Positions 47,855-57,299 of a stretch of DNA of 64,000 nt are shown piece by piece (the stretch's first letter is position 1; every line of letters starts with the position of its first letter). The translations under genes were made by a program, and so were the position numbers. The notes under the pieces are model-generated. The model ran no database searches, was not told the origin of the DNA, and saw only the letters and a list, made by a program, of their open reading frames with translations. Origin of the DNA: Burkholderiales bacterium JOSHI_001 (GTDB lineage: Bacteria > Pseudomonadota > Gammaproteobacteria > Burkholderiales > Burkholderiaceae_C); NCBI GenBank assembly GCA_000244995.1, contig CM001438.1, positions 1,914,921 to 1,978,920 of the forward strand, read 5' to 3'.

Positions 47855-49180
47855 TCAGCGGCCGGTGGACAGCGCCAGGGCCCTCGCACCGATGCAGCGG
47901 CCCATCGTCACGCCATGCTCGATGCCACTGCGGAAATGGATGCCGGCGTAAAGGCGCGAGAACGCCGCCTGGTCGGCGGCCGCGGCGAAGCTCTTGAAAC
48001 GCTGCGGGCCCCAGCCGCGGTCATTGTGGGTGCGGTCCTCGAAGGCCGTGTCGCGGCCGTAGAAGGATTCCAGCACCGCAGCCGCTGCGCCCGACTGCAC
48101 CGAATGCCCGGACGGGTACTCGGGAAAGGGCGGCGTCTCCATCAACGGGGGCACCCAGTTGGCGTCCATCGTCAGCTGCACATGGGTGACCGGGCGCAGC
48201 AGGTTCGTCGCGTACTTGACCTGCCAGGTGGTGACGAAGGCGTCGGACATCGCGATCGTCAGTCGCGCAAACTGCTCGGCCGCGGTGGCCAGCGAGGCCT
48301 TGCGGTCGCGCAGCAGGTCGTTGAGGATCCAGGTCCAGTGACCAGCTGGCGTGGGCGTCTTGCCCGGGTCGTCGGCCCAGTACAGCGCCACGCGGCGCTG
48401 CTCGTCGGTCGGCGTGACGCTGGCCCTGAACACCTCCACCGCTTCGCGGTGGAAGGCCGACCCCGCGCTTTCGTCGAAGGGTGGCGGGCCGGGTGGCTGG
48501 CAGGGGGCCAAGGTCGCCATGAAGGTCCGGTTGCTGCCCCAGTGGGGCAGCAAGGGGCGGGCGAAGCGCGGCGGCGTGGGCACCCAGGCGCCGGGCCCGC
48601 TGGGCGAGACGTAGGCCGCGTCCAGCCGCGTGCGGCGCGGGCCCAGCACGTCGTGGCCGCCGTCGGTGCGGGCCCAGGTCATCAGCGCCATCGCCAGCAG
48701 GCGGCCGTGGGTTTCCGAGCGGATGATGACTTCGGGCGTTCGCTGCGCGGGGTCGAAGTCGGCTGACTGCGCGATGGGCATGTTGCGCTCCAGCGACTCG
48801 AAGCGCGCCTTCCAGTCCGGCGGCGCATTGGGCAGCAGCATCTGCGTCAGCGCGGCCAGCGTGGCATTGGCCACGGTGGGCCAGTGCAGCACCTCGTCGG
48901 GCTGGGCCGGTGGCAGCGATTCCAGTTCGTTCAGTTGACCGGCCAGCGAGCGTTGGCCCGGCAGGCCGGCCACGATGCTTTCGTACAGCCCCAGGCCCAG
49001 GTAGGCCAGGGTGCGCGCGGCCACCGGGGGCGACTGGCCCGGCGTCTGCTGGATGGCGGGCAGCACGACGCGGAACCACTCGGTGGCCACGGCGGCGCTG
49101 TAGCGCCCGGCGTCCTGGGGTTGCGCCTGCACGGGCGCTGCCAGGGCCGCCAGCAGCAGCAAGCGGATCAGGGTCGCCAT
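47855..49180 (-). CDS. Vanadium-dependent haloperoxidase / PAP2 family exported enzyme
   Basis: A 441-residue protein with signal peptide (to about 19, AQA). The vanadate/phosphate pocket is complete: KYATNLLRP (Lys322, Arg329), PEYPSGHS (356-359) and SRLYAGIHF (Ser408, Arg409, His415). These motifs are shared by vanadium haloperoxidases and acid phosphatases; the bacterial exported subgroup is annotated as VHPO, but its reaction is largely untested. Its start overlaps the CRTAC1-type gene by 13 bases, so the two are coupled. Confidence 0.88.
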   Translation of the reverse strand: MATLIRLLLLAALAAPVQAQPQDAGRYSAAVATEWFRVVLPAIQQTPGQSPPVAARTLAYLGLGLYESIVAGLPGQRSLAGQLNELESLPPAQPDEVLHWPTVANATLAALTQMLLPNAPPDWKARFESLERNMPIAQSADFDPAQRTPEVIIRSETHGRLLAMALMTWARTDGGHDVLGPRRTRLDAAYVSPSGPGAWVPTPPRFARPLLPHWGSNRTFMATLAPCQPPGPPPFDESAGSAFHREAVEVFRASVTPTDEQRRVALYWADDPGKTPTPAGHWTWILNDLLRDRKASLATAAEQFARLTIAMSDAFVTTWQVKYATNLLRPVTHVQLTMDANWVPPLMETPPFPEYPSGHSVQSGAAAAVLESFYGRDTAFEDRTHNDRGWGPQRFKSFAAAADQAAFSRLYAGIHFRSGIEHGVTMGRCIGARALALSTGR

Positions 49181-50796
49181 GGCAGCAGGCCTTTGCTGCG
49201 GTCAAGCACGTAGCGTGCATCGGCCGCGGCGTCGAACCAGGGGCTGGTGAGGGCCGCATCGCCGGGCTTGGCGCCGGGCCAGAGCACGCGCACGCGGGCA
49301 CTGGTGGCGTCACCCAGGCCCAGGTGCAGGAAACCCAGGGTGCCGCTGGCGTGGCCGCCGCCCACCACCTGCTCGCAACGCTGGGTGCGGCCAGCGGCTT
49401 CCACTTCCAGCCAGGCGCCCACCGCGTCGCGGTTGCCGCCACCCTGGCGCAGGCGGACCTGCAGCCAGTGGCCCATGGGCTTGGGTGATGCGGCCGAGCC
49501 GGCGCCCACATTGCGCCAGAGCTTGGCCTTGTCCCAGCGGTTGACGATCAGCGCGTCCAGCAGGCCGTCGGCGTTCAGGTCCACCATCAGGCCGCCCCGG
49601 CCGCGCTGGTAGTTCAGCAGGCCGGCTTCGGCGGCAGCTTCCACGTACCTGCTGGCGCCCTGGCCCAGCAGCAGGTTGCTCGGGTCCAGTATGGCGAAGT
49701 CGGGCATGTGGCCGATGTTGCCCTTCACGATGAACAGGTCCAGGTGGCCGTCGTTATTGGCGTCGGCGAACTGGGCGTGCCAGGCCGTCGAGGGATGCAC
49801 GTCACCGCCGGCAAAGGGCCTGTGGGCGGTGACGCCGCGGGCGAAGGCCACGTCCTTGTACTCGGGCCGCGCCGCGCCCGCAGCCAGCACCTGCAGTTTG
49901 TTGTCGGCCATGCTGGTGAGGAAGTAGCTGGGCAGGCCCGAGCCGTCCAGGTCGGCGCTGGCGATGCCCATGCCCCAGATCTGCAGTGGCTTCCAGCCGT
50001 CGGCCGGGCCGTACAGGCGCGGCTCGCCCTGGGCCGGGATGGACCACAGCTGCTCCTGCCCGCCCTTGTAGTACTCGCGGTCGTTGGCAATGCGCAAGGC
50101 CGGTTGGCCGCTGCGGTTCCAGTCCGAGAACAGCATGGCCAGGGCGCAGTACGCAGGCTTGAGCGCCTGCGGCGGCGCGAAGGCGAGTGCGTCGCCGGGG
50201 CGCGGGCGCACCAGCTGGTTGTCGGTGCAACTGCCCCAGGGGAATTCGGGCCGCGCGCGGTCCACGTAGGTGCCGAAGGCCAGCGTGGGGCGCACGTCGT
50301 CACCCAGCCAGGCAGCGGAGAACGCGGTGGTCCACCCGTTGCCGCCCGCGAAGCCCCAGCGTTCATTGGCGCGCTCGAAGCGGCAGCCGGGCAGACCGCG
50401 CATCAGCAGCGTTTCGCCCACGCGCAGCACCACCAGGTCCAGCGCGCCGTCGCCGTCCAGGTCCACCGGGTAAGCGCCCAGGGTGCTGGTCAGTTCCAGG
50501 CCGGAGCGCTCGGCCTCGAACTTCAGCGGCCCGCCGCGGCTGCTCTTGTTGCGATAGAACTTGGACCGGTTGGCGCCACCGGCGATGAACAACGACGGCA
50601 GGCCGCTGCCGTCGCAGTCCAGGGCGGCCACGCCACCACCGACGATGTACTCGCCCTCGCCGTCGAAGCGGCTCTGCACACCCGCCAGGTCGGTCTCGTC
50701 GACGAAGCGCGGCACGGCGGGCGCCTGGGCCACGACAGGCGACAGCGCGGCCAGCCACGCCGCCGCGACTGCGCCGTGACGCAGCCCCCGGCTCAA
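49168..50796 (-). CDS. CRTAC1/ASPIC-UnbV family exported beta-propeller
   Basis: A 542-residue secreted protein with signal peptide (to VAQA, about residue 24). FG-GAP/VCBS repeats with Ca-binding DxDxDG loops: [65 protein letters not shown] and [17 protein letters not shown]. The C-terminus ([22 protein letters not shown] ... [13 protein letters not shown]) is the ASPIC/UnbV domain. The start is a TTG overlapping the xylG stop (TTGA), so it is read from the sugar-transport operon. It may help fold or position the haloperoxidase-type partner; this is inference from recurring co-occurrence. Confidence 0.87.
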   Translation of the reverse strand: MSRGLRHGAVAAAWLAALSPVVAQAPAVPRFVDETDLAGVQSRFDGEGEYIVGGGVAALDCDGSGLPSLFIAGGANRSKFYRNKSSRGGPLKFEAERSGLELTSTLGAYPVDLDGDGALDLVVLRVGETLLMRGLPGCRFERANERWGFAGGNGWTTAFSAAWLGDDVRPTLAFGTYVDRARPEFPWGSCTDNQLVRPRPGDALAFAPPQALKPAYCALAMLFSDWNRSGQPALRIANDREYYKGGQEQLWSIPAQGEPRLYGPADGWKPLQIWGMGIASADLDGSGLPSYFLTSMADNKLQVLAAGAARPEYKDVAFARGVTAHRPFAGGDVHPSTAWHAQFADANNDGHLDLFIVKGNIGHMPDFAILDPSNLLLGQGASRYVEAAAEAGLLNYQRGRGGLMVDLNADGLLDALIVNRWDKAKLWRNVGAGSAASPKPMGHWLQVRLRQGGGNRDAVGAWLEVEAAGRTQRCEQVVGGGHASGTLGFLHLGLGDATSARVRVLWPGAKPGDAALTSPWFDAAADARYVLDRSKGLLPWRP

Positions 50797-51563
50797 GGCG
50801 CTGCCGGGGCGAAGGACTCCGCCACGCGCGTGACCTTCTTGCCCGCGATGATCATGCCCAGCACCTCGTCCTCGGTGACTTCGCTGGTGCGGTAGGTGCC
50901 CACGGTCTTGCCGTTCTTCATCACCGACAGCCGGTCCGACAGGCCGAAGACGTCGGGCATGTCGTGCGAGATCAGGAAGATGCCCACGCCCTGGGCCTTG
51001 AGCTTGCGCACCAGGTCGTGGACCATGCGCGTTTCTTCCGGGCCCAGCGCGGCGCAGGGCTCGTCCATGATCAGGGCCTTGGCATTGAAGTACAGGGCCC
51101 GCGAGATGGCCACCACCTGGCGCTGGCCGCCCGACAAGGACCGCACCGGCACACGGATGTTCTTGAAGTTCGGGTTGAGTTGGTGGAAGACCTGGCGCGC
51201 GGCCTTTTCCATCGCGTAGTCGTCCAGCGTTCCCCAGCGGGTCATGATCTCGCGGCCCAGGAACAGGTTGGCCACCGCGTCCAGGTTGTCCGCCAGCGCC
51301 AGGGTCTGGTAGATGGTCTCGACCCCGAGGTTCTGCGAATCGGCCGGGTTCTCGATCTTCACCGCCTGGCCTTCGATGCGCACCTCGCCCGCGTCGATGG
51401 GGTAGGCGCCGGCCAGCATCTTCATCAGCGTGGACTTGCCGGCGCCGTTGTGGCCCAGCAGGGCCACCACCTCGCCGGGGAAGACCGACAGGCTCACGTT
51501 TTCGACCGCGCGCACGCCGCCGAAGGCCTTGTGGATGCCGGCCATCTCGATCAAGGCAGTCAT
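50793..51563 (-). CDS. xylG: Sugar ABC transporter ATP-binding protein (single-domain XylG/FrcA type)
   Basis: A 256-residue ATPase: Walker [12 protein letters not shown]-loop TIYQTLAL, signature RSLSGGQRQ, Walker [13 protein letters not shown] and H-loop LISHD. E. coli XylG has two such domains in about 510 residues; this is one domain, like FrcA of the fructose/mannose system, and would act as a homodimer. The E-helix [23 protein letters not shown] is typical of CUT2 importers. It is downstream of xylF and xylH. Confidence 0.88.
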   Translation of the reverse strand: MTALIEMAGIHKAFGGVRAVENVSLSVFPGEVVALLGHNGAGKSTLMKMLAGAYPIDAGEVRIEGQAVKIENPADSQNLGVETIYQTLALADNLDAVANLFLGREIMTRWGTLDDYAMEKAARQVFHQLNPNFKNIRVPVRSLSGGQRQVVAISRALYFNAKALIMDEPCAALGPEETRMVHDLVRKLKAQGVGIFLISHDMPDVFGLSDRLSVMKNGKTVGTYRTSEVTEDEVLGMIIAGKKVTRVAESFAPAAP

Positions 51564-51593
51564 GACAGCACCCCGCTCGCCGAGTACGGCGCG

Positions 51594-51640
51594 CGACCCT
51601 CCGAGAGGGTCGGGCCTTGCTTGGGGCGGCCCGGCGCGGC
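51594..51640. repeat. GC-rich intergenic repeat between xylH and xylG
   Basis: A hairpin CGACCCT-CCGAG-AGGGTCG (51594-51612) followed by 51614-51635, which matches the inverted 19998-20019 at 21 of 22 bases. It lies between co-directional operon genes, where it could lower downstream expression. Confidence 0.5.
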
Positions 51641-51660
51641 GGCCCGTGAATCTGAAATGC

Positions 51661-52842
51661 TCATGACATGCGCTCCCCGGTGGCGCGGCGATAAAGCACG
51701 TCGAACACCACCGCGACGATCAGCACCTGGCCGATGATGACCATGCGCCAGCCGATGCTCACGTCCATCAGCAGCAGCCCGCTTTCCAGGAACTGGATGA
51801 TCAGCGCCCCCAGCACCGAACCCAGCACGGTGCCGCTGCCGCCCGACAGGGCCACGCCGCCGATCACCGCCGCGGCGATGACGTAAAGCTCCATGCTGGT
51901 GCCCAGTGAATTGGTGCCGGCGTTCAGGCGCGACACCGACACCACCGCCGCGACCGTGACCATGGCCGCCAGCAGCAGGAACAGCTTGAGTATCACCCTC
52001 TTCACCGGGATGCCCACCAGCAGCGCCGCCTCGGGGTTGCCGCCGATCGCGTACACATAGCGGCCGAAGCGCGTGCGGTTGACGATGAAGGCCAGGCCCA
52101 TCACCACCACGCCCCAGATCAGCACCGGGATCGGGATGCCCTGACCACGACCTTTGTCGGCCAGCACGTAGGCGTTCATGGTCGCGACGAAGACCAGCAG
52201 CACCGCGACGAAGAAGGCGGTGATGGTCACGGCCCACCACAGCGGCGGCACCGGAAAGCCGTTGGCCCCCGCCTTGCGCCGGCTGCTGAAGGCATTCCAC
52301 ACCAGCAGGGCCGACAGCACGCCGCCGAGCAGCCAGCTCAGCGTGGGCCCGAGCGAGCCCTCCAGCCCGCCGCCGAAAAGCAGGAAGGTGGCGTCGGTGA
52401 TGGGCTGGGTCTTGCCGTCGGCCACCAGGAAGGCCGCGCCGCGGAAGGACATCAAACCGCCGAGCGTGACCACGAAGGACGGCACGCCCAGGTAGGCGGT
52501 GAGCCAGCCCTGATACAGCGCGATGAGCAGCGCCACCGCCAACCCGGCGAAACAGGCCGGCGCCCAATGCCAGCCCTTGGTGTACATCAGGAAGGCGATC
52601 AGCACGCCGACCATGCCCATCACCGAGCCGACCGACAGGTCGATCTGCCGCGCCACGATGATCAGCGCGATGGCCGCGGCCACGATGCCCACCACGGCGG
52701 TCTGCTGGGCGATGTTGTAGAGGTTCTCCGGCGTGAGGAAGTTGCCGGTGAGAACGTGGAAGAAGATCGCCAGCACCGTGAGCACGGCCGCCATGATGGA
52801 CAGCCGCAGGTCCAGGGCGCTGATCTGGAGTTGACTCAGCAA
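51661..52842 (-). CDS. xylH: Xylose ABC transporter permease (XylH-like)
   Basis: About 393 residues, ten or so membrane helices, CUT2 family (ribose/xylose permeases): [81 protein letters not shown] (EAA-like loop) and [22 protein letters not shown]. The start is set at a TTG (52842), because AGGAG lies seven bases upstream; a GTG at 52866 is upstream of that site and is an alternative. The 127-base gap to xylF is larger than other operon gaps and may tune stoichiometry. Confidence 0.9.
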   Translation of the reverse strand: MLSQLQISALDLRLSIMAAVLTVLAIFFHVLTGNFLTPENLYNIAQQTAVVGIVAAAIALIIVARQIDLSVGSVMGMVGVLIAFLMYTKGWHWAPACFAGLAVALLIALYQGWLTAYLGVPSFVVTLGGLMSFRGAAFLVADGKTQPITDATFLLFGGGLEGSLGPTLSWLLGGVLSALLVWNAFSSRRKAGANGFPVPPLWWAVTITAFFVAVLLVFVATMNAYVLADKGRGQGIPIPVLIWGVVVMGLAFIVNRTRFGRYVYAIGGNPEAALLVGIPVKRVILKLFLLLAAMVTVAAVVSVSRLNAGTNSLGTSMELYVIAAAVIGGVALSGGSGTVLGSVLGALIIQFLESGLLLMDVSIGWRMVIIGQVLIVAVVFDVLYRRATGERMS

Positions 52843-52969
52843 GGTCGTGCTCCTGTCAGCAGGCACCTCAATGCACCGGATCGGCCGCGGCCTGCGCCGC
52901 GGCGTCCGGACCTTGCACCTGGCCCGACACCACGCCCGGTTGGCGCGGCGCGGGGTCAGGTGCCACGCT

Positions 52970-53989
52970 TTACTTGCAGGCGGCCGGCGCGCTGGCCTTG
53001 TTGACCCCCTTGCAGACCTCGTCCTTGCTGATGTGGCCGGCCTTGATCACGGCGTCCAGGTTGGCCTGGGTCACCGGCAGGGCCTTCAGGAAGATGGCGT
53101 CCATCGGCACCTTCTTTTCACCGTCGGCCCACTTCACCGCGCCCTTGACCTTCTCGCCCTTGGCCAGCGACACGGCGGCGATGGCAGCCTCGCGGCCCAG
53201 GTCGCGCGCGTCCTTCCACACCGACACCGTCTGGGTGCCCAGCGCCACGCGGTTCAGCGCGGCGAAGTCGCCGTCCTGGCCCGACACCGGGACGCCCTTC
53301 AGGCCCCGTGCGGACAGCGCCGCCACCACGCCGCCGGCCATGCCGTCGTTGGAGGCCACCACGGCGTCCACCTTGTTGTTGTTCTTGGTGAGGATCTGCT
53401 CCATGTTCTTCTGGGCCACCTCGGGCTTCCAGCCGTCGGTGTATTCCTCGCCCACGATCTTGATGTCGCCCTTCTTGATGGCGGCGTCCAGCACCTCCTG
53501 CTGGCCCGCACGCAGGAAGTTGGCGTTCGGGTCGGTGGGCGAGCCCTTGATCATCACGTAATTGCCCTTGGGCTTGGCGGCCAGCACTGCGCGGGCCTGC
53601 AAGCGGCCGACTTCCTTGTTGTCGAAGGTGATGTAGAACACGCCCGGCGCCTCGATCAGGCGGTCGTAGGCCACCACCGGGATGTTCTTGGCCTTGGCCT
53701 TGGCCAGCGCCGGAACGATGGCGTCCTTGTCCATCGCCAGGATCACCAGCGCCTTGGCGCCCTTGGCGATCAGGCCGTCGATGTCGGCCAACTGCTTCTC
53801 GGCCGAGCCGCCAGCGTCGGCGCTGACGTAGCTGCCGCCCAGCTTGGCCAGTTGGTCCTTGATCGCCTTCTCGTCGGTTTTCCAGCGCTCTTCCTGGAAG
53901 TTGGACCAGCTGACGCCAACGGTCTGGGCCATGGCGACGGTGCCGAAGCTGGCCAGCAAGGCAGCGGCGAGGATGGGCTTGATGTTCAT
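52970..53989 (-). CDS. xylF: D-xylose ABC transporter substrate-binding protein
   Basis: A 339-residue periplasmic sugar-binding protein with signal peptide (to AMA, residue 21). The fold is that of the ribose/xylose binding family: [81 protein letters not shown] and [26 protein letters not shown]. The close match to XylF features and adjacency to xylA support xylose. RBS CAGGAGA is 11 bases upstream; TTGACA lies within the preceding gap. Confidence 0.92.
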   Translation of the reverse strand: MNIKPILAAALLASFGTVAMAQTVGVSWSNFQEERWKTDEKAIKDQLAKLGGSYVSADAGGSAEKQLADIDGLIAKGAKALVILAMDKDAIVPALAKAKAKNIPVVAYDRLIEAPGVFYITFDNKEVGRLQARAVLAAKPKGNYVMIKGSPTDPNANFLRAGQQEVLDAAIKKGDIKIVGEEYTDGWKPEVAQKNMEQILTKNNNKVDAVVASNDGMAGGVVAALSARGLKGVPVSGQDGDFAALNRVALGTQTVSVWKDARDLGREAAIAAVSLAKGEKVKGAVKWADGEKKVPMDAIFLKALPVTQANLDAVIKAGHISKDEVCKGVNKASAPAACK

Positions 53990-54025
53990 GGTGTGTCTGT
54001 CTCCTGGTTATAGAAAGTGAGATTG

Positions 54026-55393
54026 TCAAAGATAGCTGTTGACCAGCGCCTCGAGCCGCTCCTGCCGGCCCGACACGGGTTGCGGCTCGAGCGAGCCCTT
54101 GTCGACGATCGCAGCCAGGTCCGCCAGCGACCGTTTGCCTTGCAGGATGGCACGGCCTAGCTTACCGTCCCAGCCCGCATAGCGTTCCTGCACGGCGCGC
54201 GCCAGCGCACCGTCGTCGATCATTTTCTCGGCCACCAGCAGCGCCCGGGCGCACAAGTCCATCGCATGCGCATGGCCTTCGATCAGGTCGTCCGGGGCTA
54301 TGGACTGGCGGCGCAGTTTGGCATCGAAGTTCAGGCCTCCGGTGGTGAAGCCGCCGCCCTTGACGATGTGGTACATCGCCAGCGCCATCTGCGGCAGGTT
54401 GTTCGGGAACTGGTCGGTGTCCCAGCCCAGCAGCTCGTCGCCGCGGTTCATGTCGATCGAGCCCATCACGCCCAGCGCCTGGGCCAGCGAGATCTCGTGC
54501 TCGAAGCTGTGGCCGGCCAGCAGCGCGTGGTTCTGCTCGATGTTGACCTTGACCTCCTTCTCCAGGCCGTAGCTTCGCAGGAAGCCATGCACCGTGGCCA
54601 CGTCGTGGTCATACTGGTGCTTGGTGGGCTCGGCGGGCTTGGGCTCGATCAGGATGGCGCCCTTGAAGCCTATTCTGTGCTTGTGCTCGACCACCAGCGT
54701 CAGGAAGCGGCCCAACTGGTCCAGCTCGCGCTGCAGGTCGGTGTTCAGCAGGGTCTCGTAGCCTTCGCGGCCACCCCACAGCACGTAGTTGGCTCCGCCC
54801 AGCTCGTGCGTCAGCTCCAGCACGTTTTTCACCTGCGCGGCGGCATAGGCAAAGACCTCGGGGTCGGGGTTGGTGGCCGCGCCGGCCATGTAGCGCCGGT
54901 GGCTGAACAGGTTGGCCGTGCCCCAGAGCAGGCCGATGCCACTGTCCTGCATCTTCTTCGCGAAGACCTCGCCGATGCGGCGCACGTTCAGGTTCGACTC
55001 ACGCAGCGTCGCGCCTTCGGGCGCGATGTCGCGGTCGTGGAAGGTGAAGTAGGGCACGTTCAGCAGCCGGAACAGATCGAAGGCCACGTCGGCCTTGTGC
55101 ACCGCCTGGGCCATGGGGTCGCCACCCGCGGCATGCCAGGGACGCTGGAAGGTGTCACCGCCGAAGGGGTCGGTGCCCGGCCAGACAAAACTGTGCCAGT
55201 AGCAGACCGCGAAGCGCAGCTGCTGTTCCATGGTCTTGCCCAGCACCTGGCGCTTTGGGTCGTACCAGCGGTAGCCCAGTGGGCGCTTGGCCGAAGGCCT
55301 GAACTTCGGGCCCTCGTAGCGCAACGGCTCGGCCAGGGTGAAGTAGCGCCCGTGCTGCGGGGCCGCGTGCTTGTCGGATTGTTTTTTGCTCAT
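54026..55393 (-). CDS. xylA: Xylose isomerase
   Basis: Metal-dependent isomerase of D-xylose to D-xylulose. 455 residues, slightly longer than the class II norm of about 440. Catalytic His in [13 protein letters not shown]; metal sites [35 protein letters not shown] and the [20 protein letters not shown] block. First gene of the xyl operon, xylF begins 36 bases downstream. Xylulokinase (xylB) is absent from the window. Confidence 0.97.
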   Translation of the reverse strand: MSKKQSDKHAAPQHGRYFTLAEPLRYEGPKFRPSAKRPLGYRWYDPKRQVLGKTMEQQLRFAVCYWHSFVWPGTDPFGGDTFQRPWHAAGGDPMAQAVHKADVAFDLFRLLNVPYFTFHDRDIAPEGATLRESNLNVRRIGEVFAKKMQDSGIGLLWGTANLFSHRRYMAGAATNPDPEVFAYAAAQVKNVLELTHELGGANYVLWGGREGYETLLNTDLQRELDQLGRFLTLVVEHKHRIGFKGAILIEPKPAEPTKHQYDHDVATVHGFLRSYGLEKEVKVNIEQNHALLAGHSFEHEISLAQALGVMGSIDMNRGDELLGWDTDQFPNNLPQMALAMYHIVKGGGFTTGGLNFDAKLRRQSIAPDDLIEGHAHAMDLCARALLVAEKMIDDGALARAVQERYAGWDGKLGRAILQGKRSLADLAAIVDKGSLEPQPVSGRQERLEALVNSYL

Positions 55394-55514
55394 GTCGGTG
55401 TGGGTGTGGAGCCCAGCGTGCCAGATTGCGCGCCAAGGGGTAGAGGGTTTGCCATGGGGCGTGGCACGGCCCCTGCAAGGCCGCGATGGCCGCCGATGCC
55501 TGGCCTTCAGGTGA

Positions 55515-56549
55515 TCACGGCAGGTTGTCCTTCAGGAAGATGTCGATTCGGATGCGTTCCTGGTCGGGCAGCACGCGCTCGCCGGACAGCATGGCCAGCG
55601 CCAAGCGGCATGCGGAGCGCACCTCATGGCCCGCGTCCTGGTTGATGACGGCATCGGCCACGCCGTCCAGCAGCGCACGGCGTGCATGCGGCGTCAGTTC
55701 GTGGCAGACCCAGACCACGTGCTGGGTGCGACCGCTGGCGGCCATCGCGGCCTGGATGCCGCGGTTGCCGGCGCCGATGCTGTACAGCCCGGCCAGATCG
55801 GGTTCGCGCTTGAGCAGCCGCAGCACCAGCGGCTCGGTGCGGTCGGACAGGTCCTGCCCCTCGATGGGCGGCAGCAGCGTCAGGTGTGCGTGTTCGGCCG
55901 CCAGCACCTGTTCGAAGCCGAACAGCCGCTCGGCGTGGTCGCGCAGCGCGCGGCTGCCCATCACGATGCCCACCCGCCCCGGCCGGGGCCCGATGAAGCG
56001 GCCCAGCAGCGTGGCCGCGGTGCGGCCTGCGGCCACGTTGTCGATACCGACGAAATGGCTGCGCTTCGAGGCTGGAACGTCGGAGACCAGGGTCACCACC
56101 ACGGTGCCGGCCGCCACCAGGTCGTCAATGGCGGCTCGCACCTGGGGGTGGTCCAGCGCCATCACCACCACGGCATCGCAGCGACCCAGCAGGCTGTTCA
56201 GGTGCCGCGCCAGGTCCTGTGGCGAGAACACGTCCACCGACTGCACCACCGCACTGGCGCGCTGCTCGGCCAGCCACGGCAGCAGGGCCTGCACCTGCTG
56301 CTTGAGCATGCCGACAAAGCTGTTGGTCCCCGCCGGCAGCACGAACACAAGCCGAGCGCTGCGCTTGCGCGCCAGGCGCGCGGCAGCCGGGTCGGCCCGG
56401 TAGCCCAGTTGCTGGACCGCCGCCTGCACCCGCTCGATCGTGCGCGCTCGGGTGCCGGCGCGGCCGTGCAGCACGCGGTCCACCGTGGCCAGGCTCACGC
56501 CGGCGACGCGTGCGACGTCGTGCAGGCTGGCGCGAACTGGCAGGTTCAT
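55515..56549 (-). CDS. LacI-family transcriptional regulator of the xyl locus
   Basis: A repressor-type regulator of about 345 residues: LacI helix-turn-helix [25 protein letters not shown], hinge helix [13 protein letters not shown], then a periplasmic-binding-like effector domain ([52 protein letters not shown]). The closest sense is a sugar-responsive repressor; its place 122 bases upstream of xylA suggests control by xylose (inference). I used ATG 56549, 7 bases after TAACAT; ATG 56555 is an alternative. Confidence 0.88.
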   Translation of the reverse strand: MNLPVRASLHDVARVAGVSLATVDRVLHGRAGTRARTIERVQAAVQQLGYRADPAAARLARKRSARLVFVLPAGTNSFVGMLKQQVQALLPWLAEQRASAVVQSVDVFSPQDLARHLNSLLGRCDAVVVMALDHPQVRAAIDDLVAAGTVVVTLVSDVPASKRSHFVGIDNVAAGRTAATLLGRFIGPRPGRVGIVMGSRALRDHAERLFGFEQVLAAEHAHLTLLPPIEGQDLSDRTEPLVLRLLKREPDLAGLYSIGAGNRGIQAAMAASGRTQHVVWVCHELTPHARRALLDGVADAVINQDAGHEVRSACRLALAMLSGERVLPDQERIRIDIFLKDNLP

Positions 56550-56556
56550 GCGCATG

Positions 56557-56562
56557 ATGTTA
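56557..56562 (-). promoter_or_regulatory. Putative -10 element (TAACAT) for the LacI-type regulator
   Basis: Minus-strand TAACAT ends seven bases before the ATG at 56549, again the leaderless spacing. The palindrome at 56573-56590 covers the region just upstream. Confidence 0.35.
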
Positions 56563-56572
56563 GTGGCGTCAA

Positions 56573-56590
56573 ATGAGGTGCGCAACTCAT
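56573..56590. promoter_or_regulatory. Probable operator palindrome of the LacI-type regulator
   Basis: ATGAGGTGCGCAACTCAT is an 18-base palindrome with one mismatched pair (8 of 9 pairs) around a central CG, the symmetry LacI-family dimers bind. It lies between the putative -10 and the expected -35 of the regulator gene, suggesting autoregulation. I did not find an obvious second copy upstream of xylA. Confidence 0.5.
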
Positions 56591-57299
56591 CTTGATCGAG
56601 CAAGCGTCGGGGGTTTCCCTTGGTGCGCCCAAGACCGCAGGACCGTGGGCGGCATCCCAGGTCGCGGTGGCCGATGCAGCGCGGCCGAAGGTGCTTCTCG
56701 AAAGCCCGGTTCGCGTGCAGGTGGCTCGGAAGCGGTGCTGCGGGTCCGCGGACCACCATTCGACCTCTTCCTGATGGGTCTGCAGATGCCGGTGCCCGAC
56801 GGGTTCCGGGCCATGGAGGCTATCCGGCCATTCGAGGGCTCCGTGGGTCGTTCCGCCGTGCCGAACCCGGCCTGCTCCAGCACGACGCCGAGTCCACGCG
56901 CATCAGCGTCAGATGCAGGGGCCAATCTCTGGGCGCCGCCACGTTGCTGTGGTCGCAGGTGGCGCGGGCGAACAAGCCGACAAGTGCCCCCCATCAAGAT
57001 CGTTCGTCCCCAAGCCGGCTTGCCGGCCTGCGAGGCCAGCGCCAATACCGGCAGGCCGACCGGGCGGTGCGCCTGCAGACCGGGCGCACCGAATCAGGGC
57101 GAAATCGATGTCCTGGCGCCACGCGCGACGGCCCTTTGGGTACCTCCACCCCTCGATCGCGTGTCGCAGTGCCGCAATCACCGACTTATTGAGGGTTTAC
57201 CCTAGGTTATCCCGTTAAAGTGGCCCGGCCTCGACGTCGATGCCACCCGCAAGACCGCTCAGCCGCACACGAACGCACTGCCCGAAGGTTCCCTAATCC
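56591..57299. other. Gene-poor stretch with a receiver-domain relic
   Basis: About 700 bases between the divergent LacI regulator and the acetyl-CoA hydrolase fusion. Apart from the response-regulator remnant listed separately I see no gene, RNA or repeat. Confidence 0.4.
56714..56900 (+). pseudogene. Receiver (response-regulator) domain remnant
   Basis: One frame reads PFDLFLMGLQMPVPDGFRAMEAIR near 56756-56827, the hallmark beta3-alpha3 of receiver domains of hybrid sensor kinases, where the normal sequence is DLILMDxQMPVMDG. The phospho-acceptor Asp is Gly here. The N-terminal acidic pair and the C-terminal Thr/Lys motifs are not visible, and no start is present. It is a decayed fragment. 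Confidence 0.65.
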
